A DNA stretch of 61,000 nucleotides from Bacteroidales bacterium (lineage in GTDB: Bacteria > Bacteroidota > Bacteroidia > Bacteroidales > PUMT01), in assembly GCA_007132225.1 (NCBI GenBank), contig SLPB01000061.1:1-61000 (forward strand). The letters run 5' to 3'. A program made the translations under genes and the position numbers. The notes beneath the pieces are model-generated. The model was not told the DNA's origin and did no database searches. It worked only from the letters and a program-made list of their open reading frames with translations. The stretch's first letter is position 1. Each line of letters starts with the position of its first letter. Shown piece by piece: positions 38,952 to 49,162 of this stretch.

Positions 38952-40175
38952 ATGACACATCAGAATTTGCCACATTCATGGGCCCTGGGTAAGGGTAGTC
39001 TTTTACCACAGGAAGAGGTGCTTGAGACAGGCAGAAAACGCAAACAACTGGTAATTGGTATTCCCAGGGAACTGCAGGAGGATGAGGGCCGCATATGCCT
39101 CACCCCCGAAGCAGTTGAATTTATTGTGGGCAACGGGCATCAGGTAATGATTGAGACAAAAGCCGGAGCCGGGGCTAATTACAGCGATACTGATTACAGT
39201 GAATGCGGCGGTTATATTGTAAATGATCATAAGGAGATATTTTCCAGGAGCGATATCATAATGAAGGTTTCCCCCCCGGTTATCGGGGAAATTGAGTATA
39301 TGAGCGGACATCAGCTACTTATATCTGCACTCAGGTATAAAATTCAGGAGAAGAATTTTTTTCAGCAGCTTATGAAGAAAAAGATCACTGCAATATCTTT
39401 TGAGCATTTAAGAAGCAATGACAATTCCTTTCCCGTTATTCGCTCAATGAGTGAGATTGCCGGTGGTGCTGCCATTCTTATAGCTGCTGAGTACCTTTCC
39501 AACCGAAATAAAGGTAAGGGAGTAATGCTGGGAGGAATTTCCGGAATTACTCCAACAGAAGTAGTTATTATTGGAGCAGGTGCTGCTGCCGAATCAGCTG
39601 CCAGGGCAGCACTGGGGCTCGGTGCTTTTTTAAAGGTGTTCGATCATTCCATTGACCGGCTTCGCAGACTGCAGATTAACCTGGGGCAAAGACTGCATAC
39701 CTCTATTTTCCATCCAAGGGTAATAACCAGATCTCTCAAATCGGCTGATGTGGTGATCGGTGCACTCCACCTGGGAAGTGAATCACCAAACTTTTTTATC
39801 ACTGAAGAGATGGTAAAAGTGATGAAAAAAGGATCTGTAATAGTTGATTTGAGCATAGATTATGGAGGATGTATTGAAACATCGGAGTGCAGGTCCCTCT
39901 CTTCTCCCGTGTTTACAAAACACGGGGTAATTCATTACTGCGTTCCCAATATTACTTCAAGAGTTTCCAGGACGGCTACCATTGCTTTGAGCAATATTTT
40001 TGCTCCCCTGATACTCTCTATTGGTGAATCCGGGGGTATAAAGGCTTCTCTTATTGAGGATATGGGATTACGCAGCGGGACTTATCTATATAATGGATTA
40101 CTTACTAATGCGTTGATAGGTAGCTTGTTTGACATTCCCTCCAAGGATATAGATTTGCTGATGGCCGCTTTTTAA
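38952..40175 (+). CDS. ald: Alanine dehydrogenase
   Basis: IGIPRELQEDEGRICLTPEAVEFIVGNGHQVMIETKAG, MSEIAGGAAILIAAEYL, EVVIIGAGAAAESAARAALGLGAFLKVFD, SVIVDLSIDYGGCIETS. Confidence 0.9.
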   Translation: MTHQNLPHSWALGKGSLLPQEEVLETGRKRKQLVIGIPRELQEDEGRICLTPEAVEFIVGNGHQVMIETKAGAGANYSDTDYSECGGYIVNDHKEIFSRSDIIMKVSPPVIGEIEYMSGHQLLISALRYKIQEKNFFQQLMKKKITAISFEHLRSNDNSFPVIRSMSEIAGGAAILIAAEYLSNRNKGKGVMLGGISGITPTEVVIIGAGAAAESAARAALGLGAFLKVFDHSIDRLRRLQINLGQRLHTSIFHPRVITRSLKSADVVIGALHLGSESPNFFITEEMVKVMKKGSVIVDLSIDYGGCIETSECRSLSSPVFTKHGVIHYCVPNITSRVSRTATIALSNIFAPLILSIGESGGIKASLIEDMGLRSGTYLYNGLLTNALIGSLFDIPSKDIDLLMAAF

Positions 40176-43100
40176 AAAAATGCTCTCATTTGTATTCCGC
40201 CGGTATGAATAAACCTGGCGCCCTGAGCTGTCCTGCCGTTGTAGTTAAGGCTCATTTGAAGGCTGCCGGTTAGGTTTTGCTGGTATTGGACCGTCATGAC
40301 TATATTGCTTCCCGGTTTCAATCCTTGCAGCATCTCCCATGCCACCGGCGAATTTGGAGGAGCATTGAACTTTATATAATAATAGTCTGCCTTTGCAGTT
40401 ATGCTTCCTTTCGAGGGTATAATGTATCTGAATTCTGTTCCTGTATTGCGTTGTTCAGCTTTTTCTTTTCCCGGATTATTTTCCTGACTGGTCCATTTCA
40501 TATGCATGGATGTTTGTAATGAATGGCCGGTTTGTAATGAAATGTCCAGTTCTGCGGATAATATGTCTATATCAAAGTTCTTCCCGGGGAAGAACCCGGA
40601 GGTATATGACTTGATGCCTTTTTCCAACTGGCTGCTCAGGATCATGGATTGTGTTACATTAAAACTGGTATGCAAACCATCTGAGCGCATTTGCCTAATG
40701 TCAAAACCGTTTACCAGGAGATTCTTGGACATATTGTTCTGATGAAGATAATCGATGGAGAGCGGTATGCTAGCGGGCTGAAACGACAGGGTGTTTCTCA
40801 GGGAGGATGAAAGGTTTATCAGGTTAGTGTCGTTAATATTGGTGAAGAAAGGATTAATGCCATTAAGTATATTAGTATGTCCGGTCTTTTTCCCCGATCT
40901 GAATGCTGCCTGGTTGGAAAAGAATGAAAGCACCCTTCTCCAGTCCCCGCTATTTTGCCAGCTTGCAGGGGAATTGAGACGGATAATCTGGTTAAACTGG
41001 TTTGACCGGACCCTGACAAAGTCATTCCCGGGAATCATTACACGGACATAGTTGGCCTGATCGGGAAATGCAGCAGGTTCAAATTCATCAAGTTCTTTTA
41101 TGCCGTTTTCATTGTAGTCAGTCCATGTATGTGTTCCTTGTCCGCGCGCAACTTCAATAAACATATAATCTTTTTTTACTTCAAGTCCTGAACCAGTTTC
41201 ATAAAAACCTGAGCCCTCAATAATGCCTTTTAAAATCCTCAGGCTGTTCTCCAGTCTGCCGTTAATTGAATTTTCAGGTACGGCCGGCTGCCCGTTGCCG
41301 CTCTCAATTTTAAGTTGCCGGTGATGCAATGTTCCGGATAGCCTGTTGCCCGGCTGTAGTTCTGATCTGAAGCCTGTTGAAAATTCCCTGGCAAATGAGG
41401 ATGGTTCAAATTGATTCAACAGGGGGAGCTTATCCTCTCTTTCCCTGTACGATGTGAAAAAATGAAATTTTGAGGTGTCATCGTTTTCAATGAAAACCTC
41501 TTTCTGATGAAAAGTAAAACTTAGAGCTGAAAACTGTCCGCTTCCCTTTTCCACTATTTTATTATTTTCTCCTTCTGACCGTATGCCCAGCCTGATAAGC
41601 CACAGGGGCCTGCTCACCTCCGCCATGTGCCTGAGAAATTCCGTGCCAATAGCCTCGCTTCCGGAATGAAGGTAACTAAACGACAATTTGCTGTCAAAAC
41701 CGGCAGCCCCTGTACTGGCTTCGACAATGTTTTTGATTCCTGAATAATTGCCTGAAAGATTGAGGTATTCTCCCCTGTAATGCATAAAATCGCCTGATCT
41801 CCTTTTGTAACCGGCAAACCAGTTTATTTTCCGTTCATCATCATTACCGTTAATTTCCGTAAGGTTCCAGTCCCTTTCAAACTCTACTGGTCTGAACCGC
41901 TCAGTAGAGTTAAAATTACTGCCAAGATGTTCAAAGTCAACCCCCCCTTCCAGAAGATCCCCGTCCTTACCCAGCGGGAAACTGCTCTTTAGACCGGCTC
42001 TTAAAGCCAGGCCGACGTTATCTTCATTGTTCAGGTCTGAGAAGGTGTTCCTGTCTGAATTACTGATTGCAAGCTCTATTGATGCTTCAGTATTACCGGT
42101 GAGGGCATTATTTCCACCCATACTTACAACCTGGTGTTTTTTAGGGGTAACAAGCAGCCTTATGGGTTCGTGGCTACCCCCGGGAATTCCGTTAACCGGA
42201 GGCACCCAGCTGAAAACACGTCCATTTGCAGTACTTTCAGCTGGTTTGTAGTTCCCACGGGCCTCTCCCACATAAGAAAATGCCAGCCTGTAATGTGCTT
42301 TTTCCGGGTCAATGGATTGCTGGTATATGCTGTGGGTTATCCCATCGACAATGGTATCGGTTTTTTTATATATCACCATATCATTACGAAACTCAACGCT
42401 GTCCACGGCAGGAACCCAGGCCTGATGCAGGCTGTCGCCAGTCCTGGAAAGCAGTTCTTTCTCCCCTTCCTTCAGCTCCTGCATCAGGGGCTGGTTCCTT
42501 GCATCATGTTCGGAGAATAAATTGACAAAATAATTCCCGTTCTCAGTTGATATTTCAGCAGTATTGGAAAGCAGGAATCTGGTATAGTTCCTGTCTGAAT
42601 ATTCAAATTCGACAACTATCCTGCGGTCTTTGGTAATTGGGGTATTGGAGGTAAAGGTTATTTCTGCCAGGTTATAATCAATGGTATAATCCCTGTCTGT
42701 GCCTCTTGACAGAAGCCTGCCGTCAACAAAAACCCTTTCCGATCCTGCCAAAACTATTATGAATACCTCATTATTGGACCCCGTTAACTTGTATGGTCCC
42801 TGTATACCCTCTTTACCGGTGAAACTGTTACGGTGGAAACGTCCCCTGGAAATTGCTGCACTGGCGGTATTCCTTATATTGTTAACTGAACCTGATCCGG
42901 GTTCAGTTACTGATGCAAATTGAATGCCCTGCCCTTTCTTATCAAGAGGCAAAAAAATTCCTCTTCCCCCTTTTACTTCGAAATCGCCAGCCGTGAGGCG
43001 GTGGTCATCATTATAAAGCTGTATGAACACCTTGTCAAATTCATGTATCTGGCGGGAATAGCCCTCTGGTTGGAGTGGTATGTTCTGGTCGGAGATAGTG

Positions 43101-43681
43101 GCGATAATATTGATATTATCATCAAGTTTTCCCGATAACTGCAGGTTAAGGTTAGAATTGACTATTACATCCTGGTTATTCCCGAAGCTTACACCCCGGG
43201 AAATACTTCCGCTTCGGGTCAGGGTTTCTTCTTTCCATATATCATCACTTACTGGGCGGTATGTATACCGTTGCAGATCCTCAGTGCCTGCCTTTCTCTG
43301 CCAGGGGATTATAAGGTTACTTTTTTTTCTGCTAAGGCTTAAATCCGGATCAACCTTAAAAACACGGTAGCTGACCAGTATCTCTCTTCCAAAATAAGGG
43401 AAATTTTCATTAAGGATAAGAAGAGAGTTCAGGGGACATGTTAGGTAAAATGAGTCATCAATTTTTTCCTTCCCGGGTATGTGCAAAATGATTGTCCCGG
43501 GAACAATCCGGAGAGTGTCCAGCCGGATGGTATCACTATCTGCAATGATGCTCTTTTCCCTTAACCCTGAAAGATCCTGGGGAAAAAGACCTGCCGGCAG
43601 CAGGAGAACCGAAATTATTATAATAAGCTCTTTCAAAAAAGGTGGCAGCTTAGGTAGTTGTAAGAACGAAAATAATAACAA
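40172..43681 (-). CDS. Large conserved putative outer-membrane beta-barrel protein (SprA-reminiscent N-terminal segments)
   Basis: Hydrophobic N-terminal signal-like segment; SGSISRGVSFGNNQDVIVNSNLNLQLSGKLDDNINIIATISDQNIPLQPEGYSRQIHEFDKVFIQLY; many alternating beta-like segments; C-terminus aromatic (RAFF). Confidence 0.6.
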   Translation of the reverse strand: MLLFSFLQLPKLPPFLKELIIIISVLLLPAGLFPQDLSGLREKSIIADSDTIRLDTLRIVPGTIILHIPGKEKIDDSFYLTCPLNSLLILNENFPYFGREILVSYRVFKVDPDLSLSRKKSNLIIPWQRKAGTEDLQRYTYRPVSDDIWKEETLTRSGSISRGVSFGNNQDVIVNSNLNLQLSGKLDDNINIIATISDQNIPLQPEGYSRQIHEFDKVFIQLYNDDHRLTAGDFEVKGGRGIFLPLDKKGQGIQFASVTEPGSGSVNNIRNTASAAISRGRFHRNSFTGKEGIQGPYKLTGSNNEVFIIVLAGSERVFVDGRLLSRGTDRDYTIDYNLAEITFTSNTPITKDRRIVVEFEYSDRNYTRFLLSNTAEISTENGNYFVNLFSEHDARNQPLMQELKEGEKELLSRTGDSLHQAWVPAVDSVEFRNDMVIYKKTDTIVDGITHSIYQQSIDPEKAHYRLAFSYVGEARGNYKPAESTANGRVFSWVPPVNGIPGGSHEPIRLLVTPKKHQVVSMGGNNALTGNTEASIELAISNSDRNTFSDLNNEDNVGLALRAGLKSSFPLGKDGDLLEGGVDFEHLGSNFNSTERFRPVEFERDWNLTEINGNDDERKINWFAGYKRRSGDFMHYRGEYLNLSGNYSGIKNIVEASTGAAGFDSKLSFSYLHSGSEAIGTEFLRHMAEVSRPLWLIRLGIRSEGENNKIVEKGSGQFSALSFTFHQKEVFIENDDTSKFHFFTSYREREDKLPLLNQFEPSSFAREFSTGFRSELQPGNRLSGTLHHRQLKIESGNGQPAVPENSINGRLENSLRILKGIIEGSGFYETGSGLEVKKDYMFIEVARGQGTHTWTDYNENGIKELDEFEPAAFPDQANYVRVMIPGNDFVRVRSNQFNQIIRLNSPASWQNSGDWRRVLSFFSNQAAFRSGKKTGHTNILNGINPFFTNINDTNLINLSSSLRNTLSFQPASIPLSIDYLHQNNMSKNLLVNGFDIRQMRSDGLHTSFNVTQSMILSSQLEKGIKSYTSGFFPGKNFDIDILSAELDISLQTGHSLQTSMHMKWTSQENNPGKEKAEQRNTGTEFRYIIPSKGSITAKADYYYIKFNAPPNSPVAWEMLQGLKPGSNIVMTVQYQQNLTGSLQMSLNYNGRTAQGARFIHTGGIQMRAFF

Positions 43682-43800
43682 TTCGGTACATGTCTTAATG
43701 AGTTTATATTTTGTCTTATATTTGTTACGCCGGACCCCTTATGATAATCATATATCAGTACTGACTTTGCTACCGTTACAGCTATTTCAATTTTCTCCTC

Positions 43801-45048
43801 ATGCACATTGGTTATAATCTTTTCATAGCTTTTTATTCCATGGCATTATGCCTGTTGTCTCCTTTTCATTCCAAGGCTGCATTGTGGTACAGGGGAAGAA
43901 AAGGGTTTTTCCGCCGTTGGGCCGGATTTGATTCGGGCGGACGTAAACTTTTATGGTTTCATTGTGCATCGCTGGGAGAGTTTGAGCAGGGCAGGCCTGT
44001 GATTGAGGAGATAAAAAAAAGGGACGGGAATATTTTTATATTACTCACTTTCTTCTCACCCTCGGGCCTGGAGATCAGAAAGAACTATCCCCTGGCCGAT
44101 GCTGTATGTTACCTTCCTGCCGACACGACATCAAATGTCCGAAAATTCCTGGATACCTTTAAGCCTGATATTGCTGTTTTTGTGAAGTACGAGTTCTGGT
44201 TTAATTATATTGCCGGACTAAAAAGGAGAAATATACCCTTATATCTTATTTCTGCAAACTTCAGACCCGACCAGGTATTCTTTAAATGGTACGGCAGATG
44301 GTTTAAAAACATGTTGCATATGTTCAGCCATATTTTTGTGCAAAGTGATAGTTCCCGGAATCTGTTAGAGTCTTCTGGTGTAAAAAATGTTTCCGTCGCC
44401 GGAGATACCCGCTTTGACCGGGTCCGTGCCCTTGCCGGGAAAAGTGTTGAAATTCCTGCTGCAGCAGCTTTTTCGGGGGACTGCTTTACGATAGTTGCCG
44501 GCAGCACCTGGCAGCCTGATCATTCATTATGGGTAAGGTTCATGAATGAGACCGGGCATGATGTCCGGCTTATCATTGCACCACATGAGATAGACGAAAA
44601 TGAGATTGACAAACTCCTGGGCCGTTTCAGGAAAAGGGCAGTGAGGTATTCCCGTGCCCTAACAACTGATCCTGGAAGTGCCTCTGTATTGTTAATTGAC
44701 AATATAGGCTTATTATCCTCACTGTATCGTTATGGCCAACTGGCATATATAGGGGGAGGATTTGGCAAAGGTATTCATAATGTGCTGGAGGCATGCGCCT
44801 ACGGACTTCCGGTAATCTTCGGGCCGAATTACAGGAAATTTCGGGAGGCAAGGGAACTCATTGAGGCAGGAGGCGCTTTTACCGTCAGCAACTACAAGGA
44901 CCTTGTTACCTGTGTGGATGATCTGATTGCAACTCCCGATAAATTAAACAGGAGAGGGGAAATAGCAGGTAATTATGTAAAAAACGGCACTGGTGCAAGC
45001 AGCCTTATTGCTGACCGGATCTTATTTACCCTTATCAGTCAGCGATAG
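43801..45048 (+). CDS. waaA: 3-deoxy-D-manno-octulosonic acid (Kdo) transferase
   Basis: LLWFHCASLGEFEQGRPVIEEIKKR, VFVKYEFWFNYI, YLISANFRPDQVFFKWYG, AYIGGGFGKGIHNVLEACAYGLPVIFGPNYRKFREA. Confidence 0.96.
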   Translation: MHIGYNLFIAFYSMALCLLSPFHSKAALWYRGRKGFFRRWAGFDSGGRKLLWFHCASLGEFEQGRPVIEEIKKRDGNIFILLTFFSPSGLEIRKNYPLADAVCYLPADTTSNVRKFLDTFKPDIAVFVKYEFWFNYIAGLKRRNIPLYLISANFRPDQVFFKWYGRWFKNMLHMFSHIFVQSDSSRNLLESSGVKNVSVAGDTRFDRVRALAGKSVEIPAAAAFSGDCFTIVAGSTWQPDHSLWVRFMNETGHDVRLIIAPHEIDENEIDKLLGRFRKRAVRYSRALTTDPGSASVLLIDNIGLLSSLYRYGQLAYIGGGFGKGIHNVLEACAYGLPVIFGPNYRKFREARELIEAGGAFTVSNYKDLVTCVDDLIATPDKLNRRGEIAGNYVKNGTGASSLIADRILFTLISQR

Positions 45049-45226
45049 CCATTTCCCCCTGGTTAACCTTTATCATTGCAAAGGGTAACAAATAGCTGGT
45101 GGCTGCTAACTCTTACTGTTGTGTCTGTCAGGCCTTCAATTATCTTCAGTCAGGCTGGGCCAACCTCTCAGTGCCCCCGATAATGTTTATGGTAATGTGA
45201 ATATAAATTCGCAACTGAAAACAACC

Positions 45227-45243
45227 TGTGTATTAAATACACA
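45227..45243. promoter_or_regulatory. Short perfect palindrome upstream of TonB-dependent receptor gene (possible operator)
   Basis: tgtgtatt-a-aatacaca. Confidence 0.25.
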
Positions 45244-45472
45244 ATGAAACTGACAGTGTCTGTTTAGCATCATAGTTATAAACCCTCCGATATTTCTGTG
45301 TCGCCAGCTATAAATGATTGCCCTGTTTAAGTTTGAGGCAATCGGGTACGGATTTTGATTTAAGTATTTGTAAGAGCACGCAGTCATGGTTATGTTTCGG
45401 TAACAGATACCAGCTCCAGGGACAGACTCCGGGTAGTGATTGTGAACACTCAAACCATGCTTTCAGTTAATC

Positions 45473-48400
45473 ATGAAAATATTAGCTTTTATATTGGCTT
45501 TTACAACCATTGTTACAGGATCTTTTTCCAGGGACCCTGCCACGGCAGCCATTCATGGCCGGGTTGTGGATGCACAGGGGCAAGACCTTCCTGGTGTCAC
45601 CATCTTTGCCATACACACCCCAACTGGTGCTGCATGGGAGACCATCTCACGGGTGGATGGAAGGTTTAACCTTTCCGGCCTGCACACAGGAGGCCCCTAT
45701 AGCCTGACTTTTACTTCTGTGGATTACCGGCCGGAAGAGATTACCGGTATCCGGTTAACCCCTGGTGAGGAAAGATATCTTAGTATCATTCTGATTGAAA
45801 AGGAGGATGCACTTGCCGAGATTGTTATTGCGGAGTTCACGGATGGAACTTTTAATATAGGACGTACAGGTGCCACTACAAATATTGATGCCGGGATAAT
45901 TGGTTCATCACCTTCGATATCCAGAAGCCCTGATGACCTTACCCGACTGACACCGCAGAGCAGGGGTGCCAGTTTTGCCGGTCGTGACAACCGGTTCAAC
46001 AATTATACCCTGGACGGTATAATTTATAATAATAGTTTCGGACTTTCCGGCTTTCAGCTTCCAGGTGGTAATCCGTTAAGCCTTGAGTCCATAGAAGGGA
46101 TTAGGGTTAATCTTGCTCCTTATGATGTACGCCAGGGGGGATTTACCGGAGCCGGCGTAAATATAATCAGCAAAAGGGGTGATAATCAATTCCGGGGAGC
46201 TGTTTATGCTTACTACAATGACGAGCATTTTTCCGGCACAAAAGCGGGTACCTGGGAGCTTCTAGCTGATGAAATCTTTACCCGTATTACTGGGGCATCG
46301 GTGAGCGGACCGGTTTTGGGTGACAGGCTTTTTTTCTTTTTCAGTATTGAGCAGGAAAAAGGTTCAGGCCCCGGACTGCAAAAAGTGTCATCACGTCCGG
46401 GGCTGGCTCCCGACGGACTGCGGGTTTCCAGGGTCCCTGCCAGCGAGCTGGACTTTGTACGGGAAAAAATGATGCAGCTTTATGGATATGAAACAGGAGG
46501 TTACCAGGGATATGGTTTTCTGGATGAAGGATTGCGTATTAATGCACGGCTGGATTTTAATATAAACCCCAGCAACAAGATGATGGTTCGGGTTAACCAC
46601 TATACGGCATTTCGTGATGCTCCGGTTAACGCAAACAGTCTGCACTATAATCCCGAAGCATTGAGATACCGCAATACCAGCCGGTCTGGAATAGAGGCGA
46701 TGAATTTCCGTAACAGCCACTATTCTGCAGATTATAATGTTACCTCTGTTGCCGGTGAGCTCAACACCTTTATAAGTCCTTCAATGGCAAATAATTTCCG
46801 CATTGGGTACAGCAAAGCAGAAGATCCTGTCAGAACCATTCCCGGCAGACAATCATTCCCGTTTATTGAGGTACTTGAATTTGAAGGCACAACACCATAT
46901 TATTATATGACAATGGGGAATGAGTTATTCTCTGCAGGCAACGAGCTTTTAAATAATACTTTAAATATTACCAACAACTTTTCTTTCCACGCCGGCCGGC
47001 ATAATTTAATTTTTGGGGTGAGTCTTGAATACTTGACTTTCTACAATGCCTTCAATCCTGTAATAAATGGTTTTTACCGGTTCAACTCCTTCGATAATTT
47101 TACTGCTGCGGTGATTGAAAGAGATTTTAATATAAGGCCTGACCTTTTCCTTCAGGGATACCCTCTTAATGAAGAGGATGATGGTCCGGTTGATGAAACG
47201 GCTTTCGGGCAGGTTGGTTTATATATCCAGAACAGGTTTGAAGCTTCTTCAAGGATCAACCTTACCCTTGGCATTAGAATCGACGTACCTTTTTACCCGG
47301 TTGATCTTCCAAAAAACCCTGCACTGGATGACATGAACCTCAGGTTCACAAATCCCCGCACCGGCGAAAATATTGTTCCTGACGTAAGTGAATTACCAGG
47401 GGTACATCCATTGTGGTCACCCAGGATCGGTGTAAATTATGACGTATTTGGCGACATGAGTTTGCAGGTAAGGGGTGGAACCGGTCTGTTCTCCGGCCGT
47501 GTGCCATTTGTGTGGATATCCAACCAGGTAAACAACAATGGCCTCGCCCGGGGAGGATATGGCATGACTCCCGGGCAATGGGGGATAGATGGCAATCCTC
47601 ACTGGCAAGGTTTTCAGGATGATGTTGCTTTCTATCGTCCCGATCCTGCAGCACAGCAAGGCGTGGTTTCGGAAAATCTTGCCATTACCGACAGGGAATT
47701 TAAGCTTCCACAGGTCTGGAGAACCAATATTGCTGCCGATTATGTGTTTCCCTATGATGTGGTAGCAACCCTGGAAGGAATCTATTCGCTTGACATAAAC
47801 AGTCCACTTGCTTTAAATGTGAACACCACCCGGCCTGCCCAAAGGTTGAATAATCCATATCCTTTTCCCTACTGGCCCTACGAAGAAAACTTTTATGACA
47901 ACCCGGAATTTACAAATGTGATAATGCTGACCAATATAAATGCCGGATTCTATGCTTCAGTCACTGCAGAGTTGTCAAGGGAGTTCGGGGAGTATGGTAA
48001 CGCATGGATTGCCTATACCAGGAGCATTTCAAGGGATTACGGACTTGAAGGTGGTTCACAGGCAGCATCGCTGTGGCCATTTACAGTGGTCGATGACCGG
48101 AATGATCCCCGAATGGGATTTTCACGTTTCGACCAACCAAACAGGCTGGTAGCCATGGTTACAATTAACACACGAGCATTGGGAAACCGTTTTAATACTG
48201 GTATCTCCCTGGTTTATGACGGAGGTGAGAGAGGTCGGTTCAGCTATACATATTCAGGCAGCTTTAATGATGGAGCTGATCGCCTTATGTATATTCCCGT
48301 TTCACAGCATGATTCCTATCTTGTTGACAAAATGGCTGACGGGGAGATTGTAATGACAGCCGAACAGCAGTGGGAAATACTTGATAAATTTATAAGCCAG

Positions 48401-48787
48401 GATGCTTACCTTGATAATAACAGGGGCAGGGTCGCTGAACGAAATGGTGCAAAATTTCCCTGGATGCATCATTTTGATCTGAGGGTTACCCAGGATTTAG
48501 TATTGCGCCCAGGAGAAAATCACTATAAGCTGCAAGGTTTTTTGGATATTATCAATTTTGGCAATTTGATAAATTCAAAATGGGGAGTCGGTAAAACCAG
48601 TGTTCAGAACAACCTGATGAATTTTGAAGGGGTCGACATTCACGGTAACGGAATGTTTACCATTAACACAGTTCCCGGTACCGGTGATTTCCCGAGATCC
48701 TCATACAGGAACCTTATAGGGCTTGACCGGACCTGGTCCGCACAAATTGGATTACGCTTATCTTTAAACCATGTTCCACGATTATAA
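45473..48787 (+). CDS. Oar-like TonB-dependent receptor with carboxypeptidase-regulatory-like N-terminal domain
   Basis: Signal peptide; HGRVVDAQGQDLPGVTIFA...; DDLTRLTPQSRGASFAGRDNRFNNYTLDGIIYNNSFGLSG plug; long barrel region. Confidence 0.92.
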   Translation: MKILAFILAFTTIVTGSFSRDPATAAIHGRVVDAQGQDLPGVTIFAIHTPTGAAWETISRVDGRFNLSGLHTGGPYSLTFTSVDYRPEEITGIRLTPGEERYLSIILIEKEDALAEIVIAEFTDGTFNIGRTGATTNIDAGIIGSSPSISRSPDDLTRLTPQSRGASFAGRDNRFNNYTLDGIIYNNSFGLSGFQLPGGNPLSLESIEGIRVNLAPYDVRQGGFTGAGVNIISKRGDNQFRGAVYAYYNDEHFSGTKAGTWELLADEIFTRITGASVSGPVLGDRLFFFFSIEQEKGSGPGLQKVSSRPGLAPDGLRVSRVPASELDFVREKMMQLYGYETGGYQGYGFLDEGLRINARLDFNINPSNKMMVRVNHYTAFRDAPVNANSLHYNPEALRYRNTSRSGIEAMNFRNSHYSADYNVTSVAGELNTFISPSMANNFRIGYSKAEDPVRTIPGRQSFPFIEVLEFEGTTPYYYMTMGNELFSAGNELLNNTLNITNNFSFHAGRHNLIFGVSLEYLTFYNAFNPVINGFYRFNSFDNFTAAVIERDFNIRPDLFLQGYPLNEEDDGPVDETAFGQVGLYIQNRFEASSRINLTLGIRIDVPFYPVDLPKNPALDDMNLRFTNPRTGENIVPDVSELPGVHPLWSPRIGVNYDVFGDMSLQVRGGTGLFSGRVPFVWISNQVNNNGLARGGYGMTPGQWGIDGNPHWQGFQDDVAFYRPDPAAQQGVVSENLAITDREFKLPQVWRTNIAADYVFPYDVVATLEGIYSLDINSPLALNVNTTRPAQRLNNPYPFPYWPYEENFYDNPEFTNVIMLTNINAGFYASVTAELSREFGEYGNAWIAYTRSISRDYGLEGGSQAASLWPFTVVDDRNDPRMGFSRFDQPNRLVAMVTINTRALGNRFNTGISLVYDGGERGRFSYTYSGSFNDGADRLMYIPVSQHDSYLVDKMADGEIVMTAEQQWEILDKFISQDAYLDNNRGRVAERNGAKFPWMHHFDLRVTQDLVLRPGENHYKLQGFLDIINFGNLINSKWGVGKTSVQNNLMNFEGVDIHGNGMFTINTVPGTGDFPRSSYRNLIGLDRTWSAQIGLRLSLNHVPRL

Positions 48788-48825
48788 CCGGGGATACAAT
48801 ATCCGGAAATTTAATACTGCATATG

Positions 48826-48854
48826 TCTATTTGTATAACGTTCAAGCAAATAGA
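48826..48854. terminator. Hairpin 3' of the TonB-dependent receptor gene
   Basis: tctatttg (48826-48833) / caaataga (48847-48854), 13-nt loop; no clear T-tract. Confidence 0.3.
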
Positions 48855-49162
48855 GTGCATAGTTAATAACCTTGATCCATTTGTTGATAACTACAAAGTG
48901 GGACATGATGTAAAAACAGCATGCATTATTTAATTTTGATATCCTACACAGGTCTCCACCTGACTTTTTATATAAACTGTTGTTATAAAGGCCATTAATA
49001 AGCTAATTTTCATATAGACTATGATGTTAAATTATTCGTTTAACAGATATAATCATCTGCACAAAAATATTGAATAGAAATAAAGTATGGATCCGCACCG
49101 GAATGTTACTCTTACTTACTATAAGACATTAAATTATTAATTTTACAAAGACTTGGATATAA

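Noticed and set aside
41614-43370. Several ORFs on both strands within the OM barrel gene
   Set aside because: Alternative-frame ORFs in a long coding region with one clearly better frame.
48788-49162. Possible cobalamin riboswitch upstream of B12-dependent nrdJ
   Set aside because: I could not find convincing B12-box-like conserved segments; only a simple hairpin after the preceding gene.
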